From assembly GCF_001039355.2 (NCBI RefSeq), contig NW_019775928.1, forward strand, positions 126,001 through 152,046: a stretch of DNA of 26,046 nt, in the 5' to 3' direction. Positions 12,201-20,200 of this stretch are shown in pieces. Source of the DNA: Lingula anatina. Lineage: Eukaryota; Brachiopoda; Lingulata; Lingulida; Lingulidae. The notes under the pieces are model-generated. The model was given only the letters and a program-made list of their open reading frames with translations, made no database searches and had not been told where the DNA came from. Position 1 is the first letter of the stretch, and every line of letters starts with the position of its first letter. The position numbers and the translations under genes are program-made.

Positions 12201-12730
12201 CTACTATAAGATTTAAAATTTCTCAAAATCATAGAAGAAAGCGTATGGAAAGCAAGGACTACTATAAGATTTAACATTTCTCAAAATCATAGAAGAAAGC
12301 GTATATCTGAAAATTACAAACTGATTTGGCATAATAAAAATGAAAATATTTGACATTGTGAGCAAAAATGAACACGAGACTTTAACTTAAATAATACAAT
12401 TTATTTTGCAGAGCTGGTGCGGGGAATACAGACCAAAATATCTGAAAACTTTGATAAGAACAGATTCTCACGCTCCAGTCAGTGTACGGTAGGTCTGTCA
12501 AATCAAAAAGTGAATCTTAATCTTATTAGTGAATGTGATGTCTGAGGAAATGAATACAGTTAAATTGTTTAGTAGCTTATGCTATACTGTTTAACATTCT
12601 GTTTTTTTATTTTATTTTTTTTCAAAACAGGGTTTTGGGGACTGTCTCTCAGATGAAAGAATTTGCTGAAGCTTTCAAATGCCCCAAAGGCTCTCCCATG
12701 AACCCAGAAGAAAGATGCTCTGTGTGGTAG
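3167..12730 (+). CDS. M13 family zinc metallopeptidase (neprilysin/ECE-like), 5'-partial, 17 exons
   Basis: M13 enzymes are type II membrane or secreted zinc endopeptidases that trim small extracellular peptides. GT-AG exons in continuous frame: 3167-3297, 3536-3715, 4101-4193, 4589-4710, 4895-4998, 5332-5450, 5716-5814, 6003-6080, 6523-6629, 6930-6988, 8011-8062, 8334-8401, 11007-11131, 11493-11558, 11819-11914, 12412-12488, 12631-12730. They give 558 residues and a TAG stop. Visible family marks, in order: RWKTC block, VNAYY substrate-binding motif, VFPAGI, HELTH zinc/catalytic motif, GENIAD with the third zinc ligand Glu, a His/Arg pair near the C-terminus ([10 protein letters not shown]), and a CSVW end. 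Full-length members have about 700-770 residues, so about 190 are missing at the N-terminus, including the anchor and the first Cys block. The first exon begins in phase, so at least one more exon lies upstream or is missing from the assembly. Every catalytic element in this part is intact. I cannot assign it to NEP, ECE or an invertebrate-specific branch. Confidence 0.93.
3536..3715 (+). CDS. M13 peptidase exon 2
   Basis: 60 codons, phase 0 at both ends. Begins [14 protein letters not shown], the M13 DQxGL...R-YY motif, and continues into a helical segment ending ITFEKSLAN. The donor is gtaagt. Confidence 0.92.
4101..4193 (+). CDS. M13 peptidase exon 3
   Basis: 31 codons, phase 0 at both ends, between ttccag and gtaaat. 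Encodes an [20 protein letters not shown]-type stretch and the [10 protein letters not shown] that precedes the conserved DWxxFF block. Confidence 0.88.
4589..4710 (+). CDS. M13 peptidase exon 4
   Basis: Begins [13 protein letters not shown], typical of M13 after the linker helix, and ends ...IDNTEPK with the Lys codon split 2+1 into exon 5. The donor is gtaagc. A 30-bp poly-T run begins about 30 bp downstream in the intron. Confidence 0.9.
4740..4769. repeat. Poly-T run
   Basis: 30 T in the intron after M13 exon 4; a likely place for length errors. Confidence 0.95.
4895..4998 (+). CDS. M13 peptidase exon 5
   Basis: Completes the split Lys codon and encodes [18 protein letters not shown], matching the M13 'NYLxWR' helix. 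Ends phase 1 before gtgagt. Confidence 0.9.
5332..5450 (+). CDS. M13 peptidase exon 6
   Basis: Completes Gly, then [11 protein letters not shown]; the RW-x-x-C block contains a conserved disulfide cysteine. Continues [18 protein letters not shown] and ends at SPESKTE in phase 0. Confidence 0.92.
5716..5814 (+). CDS. M13 peptidase exon 7
   Basis: 33 codons, phase 0 at both ends. [19 protein letters not shown] then [14 protein letters not shown] corresponds to the M13 helix with W-M-D-x-x-T-K-x-x-A-x-x-K. Confidence 0.93.
6003..6080 (+). CDS. M13 peptidase exon 8
   Basis: 26 codons, phase 0. [12 protein letters not shown] matches the M13 'KA...IGYP' motif directly after exon 7. The donor is gtaagt. 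Confidence 0.92.
6186..6262. repeat. (CTTT)n followed by (ATTT)n microsatellite
   Basis: About six CTTT units and then about eleven ATTT units, in the intron after M13 exon 8. Confidence 0.95.
6523..6629 (+). CDS. M13 peptidase exon 9
   Basis: [20 protein letters not shown] then the LKKPVDKN segment that leads into R-W. It carries a CADC cysteine pair, which is not part of the usual M13 disulfide set as I know it. Ends phase 2 (Arg split). Confidence 0.9.
6930..6988 (+). CDS. M13 peptidase exon 10, substrate-binding VNAYY motif
   Basis: [20 protein letters not shown]. The Asn (6955-6957) and Ala of NAYY are the residues that hold the substrate backbone in neprilysin-type enzymes. Ends phase 1, completed by exon 11. 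Confidence 0.94.
7163..7260. repeat. G-rich/C-rich repeat fragment, possible transposon end
   Basis: Starts caggggcggatacagg, passes through G runs, three copies of gcggacc (7210-7230) and a C run. In my experience a caggggcggat-type start is common at ends of DNA transposons in invertebrate genomes, but no matching second end was found here. Confidence 0.35.
7485..7580 (-). repeat. tRNA-like SINE fragment
   Basis: On the - strand, cggagcagtcggtagcg (7559-7577) resembles a Pol III A box and gagttcaaatccc (7489-7501) a B box. The box spacing is longer than in a true tRNA and there is no acceptor pairing. This is best read as a decayed tRNA-derived SINE. Confidence 0.4.
7678..7745 (-). repeat. 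Second tRNA-like SINE fragment
   Basis: On the - strand, an A-box-like tggctccgtggtaac is followed by a B-box-like gggttcgaatcc at 7678-7689. The arms do not fold into a full cloverleaf, so it is tRNA-derived rather than a tRNA gene. Confidence 0.4.
7905..7970. repeat. Short repeat with near-palindromic ggtagcgctatcc
   Basis: tagtgctatccgg is followed about 30 bp later by ggtagcgctatccaatgg, two related gctatcc blocks around a near-palindrome. It resembles short dispersed repeats or transposon ends. The family is not identified. Confidence 0.3.
8011..8062 (+). CDS. M13 peptidase exon 11
   Basis: [18 protein letters not shown], the conserved F-P-A-G-I-L-Q-x-P-F-F block, after acceptor ctttttt-cag. 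52 nt, split codons on both sides. Confidence 0.94.
8276..8309. repeat. (AATA)n microsatellite
   Basis: About eight AATA units just before the acceptor of M13 exon 12. Confidence 0.9.
8334..8401 (+). CDS. M13 peptidase exon 12, HExxH zinc site
   Basis: [25 protein letters not shown] at 8371-8385 supplies two zinc-binding His and the catalytic Glu, followed by GFDDS. The exon ends phase 1 and is followed by the gene's longest intron (2.6 kb), which contains two tRNA genes and a Tc1 transposon. Confidence 0.96.
8708..8779 (-). tRNA. tRNA-Thr (anticodon TGT), copy 1
   Basis: 72 nt folding as a full cloverleaf on the - strand: 7-bp acceptor GCCTCTA/TAGGGGC (one G-T pair), 4-bp D stem GCTC/GAGC, anticodon stem CTGGT/ACCAG with loop CTTGTAA, so anticodon TGT (Thr), and T stem GTGAG/CTCAC with TTCGATC loop. 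A and B boxes are intact. There is no intron and no encoded CCA. A TTTT run lies about 19 nt downstream on the - strand as a possible Pol III stop. It lies antisense inside the M13 intron after exon 12. Confidence 0.95.
9046..9117 (-). tRNA. tRNA-Thr (anticodon TGT), copy 2
   Basis: Identical over all 72 nt to the copy at 8708-8779 and in the same orientation, 266 bp apart. The downstream flanks differ, with a TTTT run about 14 nt past the 3' end here. Upstream, both copies share a gctcagcg element that starts 16 nt from the mature 5' end. This points to an older duplication in which only the tRNA and this flank stayed alike. Confidence 0.95.
9341..9369. repeat. Tc1 left terminal inverted repeat
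   Basis: 29 bp, exact reverse complement of 10698-10726, preceded by TA. Confidence 0.96.
9514..10544 (-). pseudogene. Tc1 transposase, broken by stops and one probable frameshift
   Basis: The start ATG is at 10544-10542 ([12 protein letters not shown]) and the end ...GYATKY TAA at 9514. Order on the - strand: N-terminal helix-turn-helix (NLKRRNIS...[11 protein letters not shown]), GRPRK hook, then the DDE core: first Asp in FSDECRFGL, second in QDDNAPCH, Glu in ANIIENVW, 34 residues after the second Asp (DD34E). Three in-frame stops interrupt it: TAG 10143-10141, TGA 10110-10108, TAG 9897-9895. All three frames between them are the same, so there is no indel after about 10509. A one-base shift near 10510 separates the ATG-bearing start from the rest. 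All catalytic residues survive. The copy is dead but young. Confidence 0.9.
10698..10726. repeat. Tc1 right terminal inverted repeat
   Basis: 29 bp, ends ccagtgtgtg and is followed by TA. Confidence 0.96.
10891..10956 (+). pseudogene. Dead duplicate of the M13 exon 13 acceptor and 5' end
   Basis: Matches 10983-11048 at an offset of 92 bp, including the cag acceptor (10912-10914) and the coding start gagcaaaat...ggatgga. Read in the exon 13 frame it has TGA at two places where the real exon has TAT and TGG, and its polypyrimidine tract is weaker. It looks like a local tandem duplication that decayed. Confidence 0.8.
11007..11131 (+). CDS. M13 peptidase exon 13
   Basis: Joins exon 12 as [14 protein letters not shown], the D-G-x-L-x-x-W-W motif, then F-x-x-x-x-x-C with a conserved Cys. 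Ends phase 0 before gtaagt. A decayed copy of its first ~45 bp and acceptor lies 92 bp upstream. Confidence 0.94.
11493..11558 (+). CDS. M13 peptidase exon 14, third zinc ligand
   Basis: [19 protein letters not shown]: the Glu of GENIAD (11517-11519) is the third zinc ligand and Asp is its helper. 22 codons, phase 0. Confidence 0.95.
11819..11914 (+). CDS. M13 peptidase exon 15
   Basis: [18 protein letters not shown] then FFISFAQ, the M13 'LPGL...FF..FAQ' block. 32 codons, phase 0, donor gtgagt. Confidence 0.94.
12193..12306. repeat. 58-bp tandem duplication
   Basis: Two copies of a 58-bp unit starting agcaaggactactataag (12193 and 12251), with one visible mismatch, in the intron before M13 exon 16. 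Confidence 0.93.
12412..12488 (+). CDS. M13 peptidase exon 16
   Basis: [20 protein letters not shown] then APVSVR. The His in TDSH and the Arg at the end match the transition-state His and substrate-carboxylate Arg of neprilysin-type enzymes. Arg is split 2+1 into exon 17. Confidence 0.94.
12631..12730 (+). CDS. M13 peptidase terminal exon 17
   Basis: [20 protein letters not shown], then [10 protein letters not shown] and TAG at 12728-12730. The CxxW end is the family C-terminus and shows the gene is complete at its 3' end. Confidence 0.95.
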
Positions 12731-13017
12731 CTGACGTCATATATAACTTTGGGTGCATTAGTTCTGGACAAAGTGACGTCATGACAACGATAAAAAACGG
12801 ACCATACATTCCATGAAAAAGTTGATAAATAGAAGCCTTTTATGCACAGTCATTTTATAATAATGCACAAGCAGATTCAAATGCATAGATTATATGTACG
12901 CATAATTTACATTTACTTGTGTTTTGTCTTACATTTTTTACCAGCATGAGTTTGTATTTAATGTAAAAAATTGAAACAAGAGATATCATATTTATTATAA
13001 ACCGTCTAACATATCTC

Positions 13018-13023
13018 AATAAA
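13018..13023 (+). terminator. Poly(A) signal AATAAA for the M13 peptidase gene
   Basis: AATAAA 288 bp after the stop codon in an AT-rich 3' UTR. A second AATAAA at 13150-13155 is an alternative signal. No sequence evidence decides which is used. Confidence 0.5.
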
Positions 13024-13629
13024 GAACAAAGTTAAAATAATGGTGACGATCTCAAAGAATACGAGTTTTGTCAATGAATATTATAATAGACCTACATGTT
13101 TTATAGTAGGTCTGTGTTGTAATGTTGTATAAAATAAGATTTACAAATGAATAAAATATTAAAACAAAGCAACCATTAGCTTCTCTCGTTTATAAACCAT
13201 TGATCTCTCTCTCTCTCATATATATAATACCGATCCAGATATTTCTCCATCGACCAGGATTGCTGACATATACGTTCTCAAGGAACTCCGCATAAAAACA
13301 CTATAAAGTAAAGCACCCTAGTTAGCGTGCAAAGCTCCTGTATGAGGACTTATAAAGCAAACAAATTTTTTAGGTTTTTACTTTTTTCTTATTGAAGAAA
13401 ATTATACTTTCTGTCTGCTTTTTTAATGTTAGTTATAATGCCACACATGCAAGACAAACTTGAAAAAAGGGAGATAAAAACGTAAGTGCTTATATAACTC
13501 AAGCATATCTATTTAACCAAATCTCACACTGCAGGTCTTCCCTATGTACGTAGACTTCCGTGTTTGAAAAAATAAAAATAAATAAAATAAATAAATGTGC
13601 GGGGGGAGGGGGTAAGAGTAAGGATTATT

Positions 13630-13650
13630 GAATGAATGAATGAATGAATG
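13630..13650. repeat. (GAAT)n microsatellite
   Basis: About five units, next to a G run (13600-13612). Confidence 0.9.
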
Positions 13651-13995
13651 CAAAAAGAATTCACAAATGGACAGACACATAAAATCAAACAAATAAAAAC
13701 AATAATTGGTAAAAAAGAAAGAAAATAAGACGTCTTTGGTAAATTTTGTAAATCTTAAATTACAAAATAAGTGAAAAGTAAGCTCTAAATCGTTCGGTCT
13801 TATGCGTGCAGCTAAATGATCTTGTGCTGTATCGATGACCATTTATTTCCCATTTGTTCTCCCATTGATTAAGGAATTTTTTTTCTTATATCAAACATCA
13901 TTTTATGAAAAACATACAGCAATTTACCTTCATTTTTTATCAATAATCTTTCAAATGTGTTTACATTTGTATTCATTAAAACACCACACAACAAA

Positions 13996-14237
13996 ATGGT
14001 AAATCGACATTTTACGACATTACGACGACATCCGTATTTTGGTACTAAATCGCCGACAGAAATGATTTACCAGTCAATTTTCTTTCAAAATTTTTTAGTT
14101 TTTCTTCATCTGTGCATAATATTTTCATATCTGTGTAATGTAACTGCAGAAGAGGACCTCTACGATGTTTTGGGAGTAGCAAAAAATGCCAGGAATTCAG
14201 AAATTAAAAGGGCGTACAAGAAATTGGCTAGGCAATG
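13996..14237 (+). CDS. DNAJC16: DNAJC16 exon 1: signal and start of J-domain (copy A)
   Basis: Hydrophobic IFFQNFLVFLHLCIIFSYLC, then EEDLYDVLGVAKNARNSEIK and RAYKKLARQ, helices I-II of a J-domain. Ends phase 2 before gtttgt, splitting the Trp codon before HPD. Confidence 0.92.
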
Positions 14238-17200
14238 GTTTGTACCGTTTGTACCTTAATTAGATTAATTAATTGAATTAGAAATTAGATAACATAAAAC
14301 TCTCTGTAGCGCACTGGTGGCATAAACTTAAAAGATTCCTCGTGTTTTGAGTGAAAGAAAAATTTTTCCTTAATATGGATTGATTTGTATCCCTTTGTAG
14401 AAGTTGGATAAAATTTCACAAATCGTGCACGTACCTAGTAAAATTTAAAATATTCCATTTATATTCCTTTTGTGATATTTGATATTTTTTAACACAAAGA
14501 TCAGTGGTTTATCGTAGGTAAATCACGTTGGTAAAACAAAAGTGAAGATTTTTTGACCCCAGAATTGCTCTGTGGCATAAAATAATGTTTACCCTTTTTT
14601 GATACTTACTAATAGGCACCCAGACAAAAATCTTGAGGATCCAGAAGCCCATGAAAAGTTCATGAAGATAAATGAGGCATATGAGGTATGGTATTGTGTT
14701 CATATTAAATAAAGTTTGTGAGACATTCTAACTGTAGTAGCTTTTTTGTTTCATTATTTATTACCATCATCAGACGGCCTCAATACATTTCTCTGGCTGT
14801 AAATACATGCCCCTACTTCTTATCAATTTTNTCTTATGCGTGCAGCTAAATGATCTTGTGCTGTATCGATGACCATTTATTTCCCATTTGTTCTCCCATT
14901 GATTAAGGAATTTTTTTTCTTATATCAAACATCATTTTATGAAAAAGATACAGCAATTTACCTTCATTTTTTATCAATAATCTTTCAAATGTGTTTACAT
15001 TTGTATTCATTAAAACACCACACAACAAAATGGTAAATCGACATTTTACGACATTACGACGACATCCGTATTTTGGTACTAAATCGCCGACAGAAATGAT
15101 TTACCAGTCAATTTTCTTTCAAAATTTTTTAGTTTTTCTTCATCTGTGCATAATATTTTCATATCTGTGTAATGTAACTGCAGAAGAGGACCTCTACGAT
15201 GTTTTGGGAGTAGCAAAAAATGCCAGGAATTCAGAAATTAAAAGGGCGTACAAGAAATTGGCTAGGCAATGGTTTGTACCGTTTGTACCTTAATTAGATT
15301 AATTAATTGAATTAGAAATTAGATAACATAAAACTCTCTGTAGCGCACTGGTGGCATAAACTTAAAAGATTCCTCGTGTTTTGAGTGAAAGAAAAATTTT
15401 TCCTTAATATGGATTGATTTGTATCCCTTTGTAGAAGTTGGATAAAATTTCACAAATCGTGCACGTACCTAGTAAAATTTAAAATATTCCATTTATATTC
15501 CTTTTGTGATATTTGATATTTTTTAACACAAAGATCAGTGGTTTATCGTAGGTAAATCACGTTGGTAAAACAAAAGTGAAGATTTTTTGACCCCAGAATT
15601 GCTCTGTGGCATAAAATAATGTTTACCCTTTTTTGATACTTACTAATAGGCACCCAGACAAAAACCTTGAGGATCCAGAAGCCCATGAAAAGTTCATGAA
15701 GATAAATGAGGCATATGAGGTATGGTATTGTGTTCATATTAAATAAAGTTTGTGAGACATTCTAACTGTAGTAGCTTTTTTGTTTCATTATTTATTACCA
15801 TCATCAGATACCATCAATACATTTCTCTGGCTGTAAATACATGCCCCTACTTCTTATCAATTTTTAATTCTTAAGTATTAATCAAGTCAGGCATATTAAA
15901 GGCACATAATTCAGTGCAGAACACTCCATCAAACTTCGAGACCATGCTGGAGATTTGGCCAACTGCATATATCTGTTTTAACAATTTAACTGTTATATTG
16001 GAATGCCTGAATGAATTTTTGGTAGATATAAACTCAATGTAAAAGGACTATATCACCAAAATAAAATTGTATTATCAAGCTGTGTATTTTATACTTAAAA
16101 GACACATAGGTGAATAAACAAGGAAAAAAAATAAGTACACATCCATGTACATTAATATTCTGAACATTCAATTTATATCCCAGACTCTTAGTGATGCTGA
16201 TAAAAGAGCCAAGTACGACAGGTTTGGCCATACAAGTGCTCAGGAGCAGAGTGGTCGCTATCACCACAATGGCTTCCCTTTCAATGACTTCTTCCAAGGA
16301 GGAGCATTCAACTTCCAGTTTGACTTTGGTGGCCAAGGAGGTGGCAGTTTTTCACAGAAATACCGGCTGACCCTAAGGTGAGTTGATGTTATCGTTCCTT
16401 AATTTCGAACCCAGAGGCCTTGCATGTCCAAAATTATTCTACGACATTCCTCAGCAAGTTTGCTGCACCAGTCACTAAATAACTCGCATCCATAAAGAAA
16501 GTTATCAAACACTACCTGAAAATCTTTCATACTGTTAGTTTACTTGCATCCAGTTTTACAGATTTCTCTGTTGTGTCAAAATTGCATGTGTTGTAGTTCA
16601 TAAAGTGGAAAAAAAACAACTTAAATCAGTTCCATGAGGGTGCTGTTACACTGCTCCTGATAGGGTAAGATGTGCCCATGTGACCTTGTAACCTTGGTAA
16701 ATTAGTTCTTAGCCAGGGAACCTGTCTTAAGTTTTTTTGTGTAACCACGGCCTGGCTCATCTTCTTTCAGGGCCTATGAGAGCCGAGCTATGCCAGAGAG
16801 CCACAGCAAACCTTTTCTCATCTATGGCTACGGTGACTTCTGTTTCAACTGCATGAGACTGGAGCCATTGTGGGAGAAAGCAGTGCAAGACTTGGAGACT
16901 TTAGGTTGGTTTGAACTATTTTAAAACTGCTGGTGCATTGTGTACAGCAAAACCTTAGAATGTGATTTGTGAAGAAAGATGTTGAATTTAATTGCGCCCC
17001 AATTAATGAAGGGAAAAAATATGCATAAGTAACTGTTGTGTGTTGAGCACTTTCATCTCTAGCTCATGCTGTTAATCTTCCAGGTCTTGGAATAGGCACT
17101 GTTCATATGGCGATGGATGGTAACTTGGCCAGGAAGTTGAGAATCTCGGACGTCCCCGTAATAATGGGTCTGGTCAGCGGCAGACTACGGACTTTCCACA

Positions 17201-20200
17201 CCAGTTCATACTCTCTACAGTCCATTAGGGAGTTCATCAGGAGACTGTTTCCTCAGGGGTTGATTACTATGGTGAGTTTGGCCTCTTAGACCCAGTTCCT
17301 GTACCTAGATTGATCTAGCAGGATCGGGTTTTCTCGCTATATTGCATTTAGCTTAAATGGCTCTGATGTCTGTCACACCTACTGAAGCTGCTAGGGGGTA
17401 GTTAATTATCGTTTAGCAGCTTCAGTTGGCGTGGTAGACATTAAGCCACTTAACCTGAAAGCAATTTAGCAAGAAGCTCCTTGGTAAATGAAGATGTAGA
17501 ATTTCACACTTTATGAGAAAATTTTAACATTAAGTAATAAACAAATAAAGTTAATTTTATTATTAGTCTGTGATAGAAAAATGATAAAACTCCTACTGGG
17601 ATACTCATTTTACTATTCAAGGTGACAGATAAGAACTATAAAGATTTCCTCAGCAGTTGGAAGGACAACCGAGTCCGGGTGCTTTTCTTCTCAGAGCGTG
17701 AGGTGCCGAGTCTCCGCGTGCTGGCCTCGGCGTTTGCCTTCAAGGACCGCGCTGCCTTTGGCTACGTTCACATGAGTGGAGGACTGACGGAGGAAGTCTG
17801 GGATACCTTCAACGTGCAGAGGTTCCGAGAGACATTGCTGATCTTCAACGAGAATGTGCAATCACCAGTGGCAACACTCTCAGTAAGTGGATTGTTGGTT
17901 CCGATACTGTCAGTCTGCAGGCTGTGATCATAAGCCCTGTTCACAACTAGTTGATCCAGGGACTAACTAGGCATGACCCAGGTGAAAGCATGCCGAGATT
18001 TAAAAGCTCTGCCCCTGCTGAGACGGCACGCGTGGGAGGCGTATATCCTTTGTCAAGTGCGCGCTATATTTGTTTGTGGCCACTAACTGAATATACAAAA
18101 TTGTATCTGCTTGGTTTCATTTTTGGGAGTATATTTTACAATGCCTCTGTCAACTTGTACATTCTGTTGGACTTGTGAAAATGAAATGATTTTTAAAATT
18201 TCAGTTCCTGGTTTTAGATAGCTTTTCCCATGATCTTTGGGCTAGATAATTTTCATTCTGACTTTAGTTTTGTAAGACTTACAACCAACAGAAAAATTTG
18301 TGGCCCAATCTTTAACACCTGTTACACTTTCCTTGCTTGATACCTTATAATTTTTTCCTTAGTTTGTTGAATTTTTTTAAAACAAATTCAATCACCCTAT
18401 CAGTGTATTGGTTTTACTCTCTGGGTTAAATTGAGAAATGATTATATATTCTTTCCTGTATTATAGACCAATCAAATTGCCCGACACACCATGGATGAGA
18501 TGATAGAAAGTAACAAATACCTTATCCTGCCGCGGCTGTCGTCACAGAAAGTGTTCAACGAACTGTGTCCTGTAGAACCAAGGAGAGCTCACAGAAAGTA
18601 TGTAGGGAACGAAATTTTTTTAAAAGCCTGTTGAGTAAATGGAATGAACAGTTCTCTTGGCTGTGGTACAAAACATACAACAAAACATACATAAAGCAAC
18701 AATTTTATGCCAGTGGCAATTTCTCCAATTGTCTCTGCTTATGCTTCTTCAGAACAAATAGTATGATAATTATTGTTATTTTGATTTTGATTTTTGTTTA
18801 AGCAGAATATCAGAAATGGTACAAAAATTATTATTGAATAATAGTGAGCAAAACTGTAATCATGTCTTGTGAGAAGTTTTTTACAATATAAAGACCAATC
18901 ATAATAATAATTATCAATTATTATCATTATAATAATAAGATACAGTGAGTATGGTGAGAAAGAAATCAAACCTTGACTATTAAGTTAAGCAAAGATATTC
19001 GTATATTTCAGGTTATGTGTGGTTCTGTTAACTAGGAACATTGAACAGCACGAAGATCACAGAACATCGTTTCGCAATTTTGCGCGTGAGACGTCGACAT
19101 CAAAGGACAGGGTGCAGCACTGTTACATATATGAGGATCGCCAGACCAGCTTCATCCACTCCCTCACAAAAGGTGGAGCACACGGGGATAACGATACTGT
19201 CCTCAAGGTGAAAAACTTGTTTAAGTTTCATGTAATTACGATAGTAACTTGCAAAATGATTAACATTACTCTTAGGGCGCATTCCCATAGATTTTAGAAC
19301 GATCTATCCCCGTGGGGAGTCTCACTAGATTACTGTCAGATAATCTGGCTTAAATGTCCGTCCCGTCTACTACAAGCTGTAGGGGGGTAATTAACTTTCG
19401 TGCCTGCTCGGTTGACAGCTATTTAGCATGAACCCCCAGGGAGTTAGGTCGATCTAGTTGGATCGATCAAATCTTTGGGAATGGGGTCTTAGACTAACAG
19501 TATTTCTGAAAAATATGTTTTTTTACTTAGTAGCAGAGGAAAGATGAAGTGAGATTTTTGAACAGTGAATTTGAGTTAGAAACAAGTTTTCATTGGGTAT
19601 TAAAAATGTGAAATCTTTGAAAAAATTAATATTGGTGATTCAGAAGTGAAGTGTTTTGGAGTGAATATCGTACTTGAAATGAAAAATTGGTAGTCCGAGA
19701 GAAAGTTCATGTAATTGGAAACAAATTTGAAAATCTTAATGAAATTTTTAAGAAGATGATTTGTGGACGCATGTGTTGTGGGGAAGTGGAATGTTTTAAA
19801 CAAATTTGACGCACTCATATCAAGTAATTTTTAGAAAATATTCAGTGCCACCAACCTTTCCTTCAGTGTCTTTATGCTACCCCTGTAAAATACACATACC
19901 AGTAATTATCATTTATCTCATTCTCACCTGTAAGGTGGCCATAATTTGGCGTAAGGACCCCCGGTCCATAGACTACAATTGGTTTGAGCCAGGCTGGGTG
20001 GCAGAGGGTTCCCTGTACGCCAGTCGCCGCGAGCTTCTGGAGGATACGCTGTCCAATGTCCTGGTGAACAAAGAAGTCTTGGTGCTGAATACAGTGTTAC
20101 CTGATCTATTAGATGAACATACACAGGTGAGTTGACTGATTAGGAGAATGAATAAATGAATGAATGAATGAACAAATGAATGAATAATGAATGAATGATG

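Larger units (their letters stand above)
12731..13995. other. 3' UTR of the M13 gene and intergenic DNA before DNAJC16
   Basis: AT-rich, with two AATAAA signals (13018, 13150), a short (CT)n/(TA)n run at 13204-13227 and a GAAT repeat at 13630-13650. No ORF that I can support. The DNAJC16 promoter should lie here, but I see no clear TATA box or other core element. Confidence 0.6.
13798..14830. repeat. 1033-bp direct repeat, copy A
   Basis: Matches 14832-15864 with no indel and only a few substitutions (near 13916, 14631 and 14775). It ends exactly at the N at 14831. Contains DNAJC16 exons 1-2. Confidence 0.97.
14832..15864. repeat. 1033-bp direct repeat, copy B
   Basis: Starts immediately after the N, matching 13798 onward. 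Homology ends where copy A stops at the N, while the sequence here runs on into unique DNA. Confidence 0.97.

Noticed and set aside
13957-13995. Upstream GTG start for DNAJC16
   Set aside because: Not an ATG. The first in-frame ATG is at 13996 with good context.
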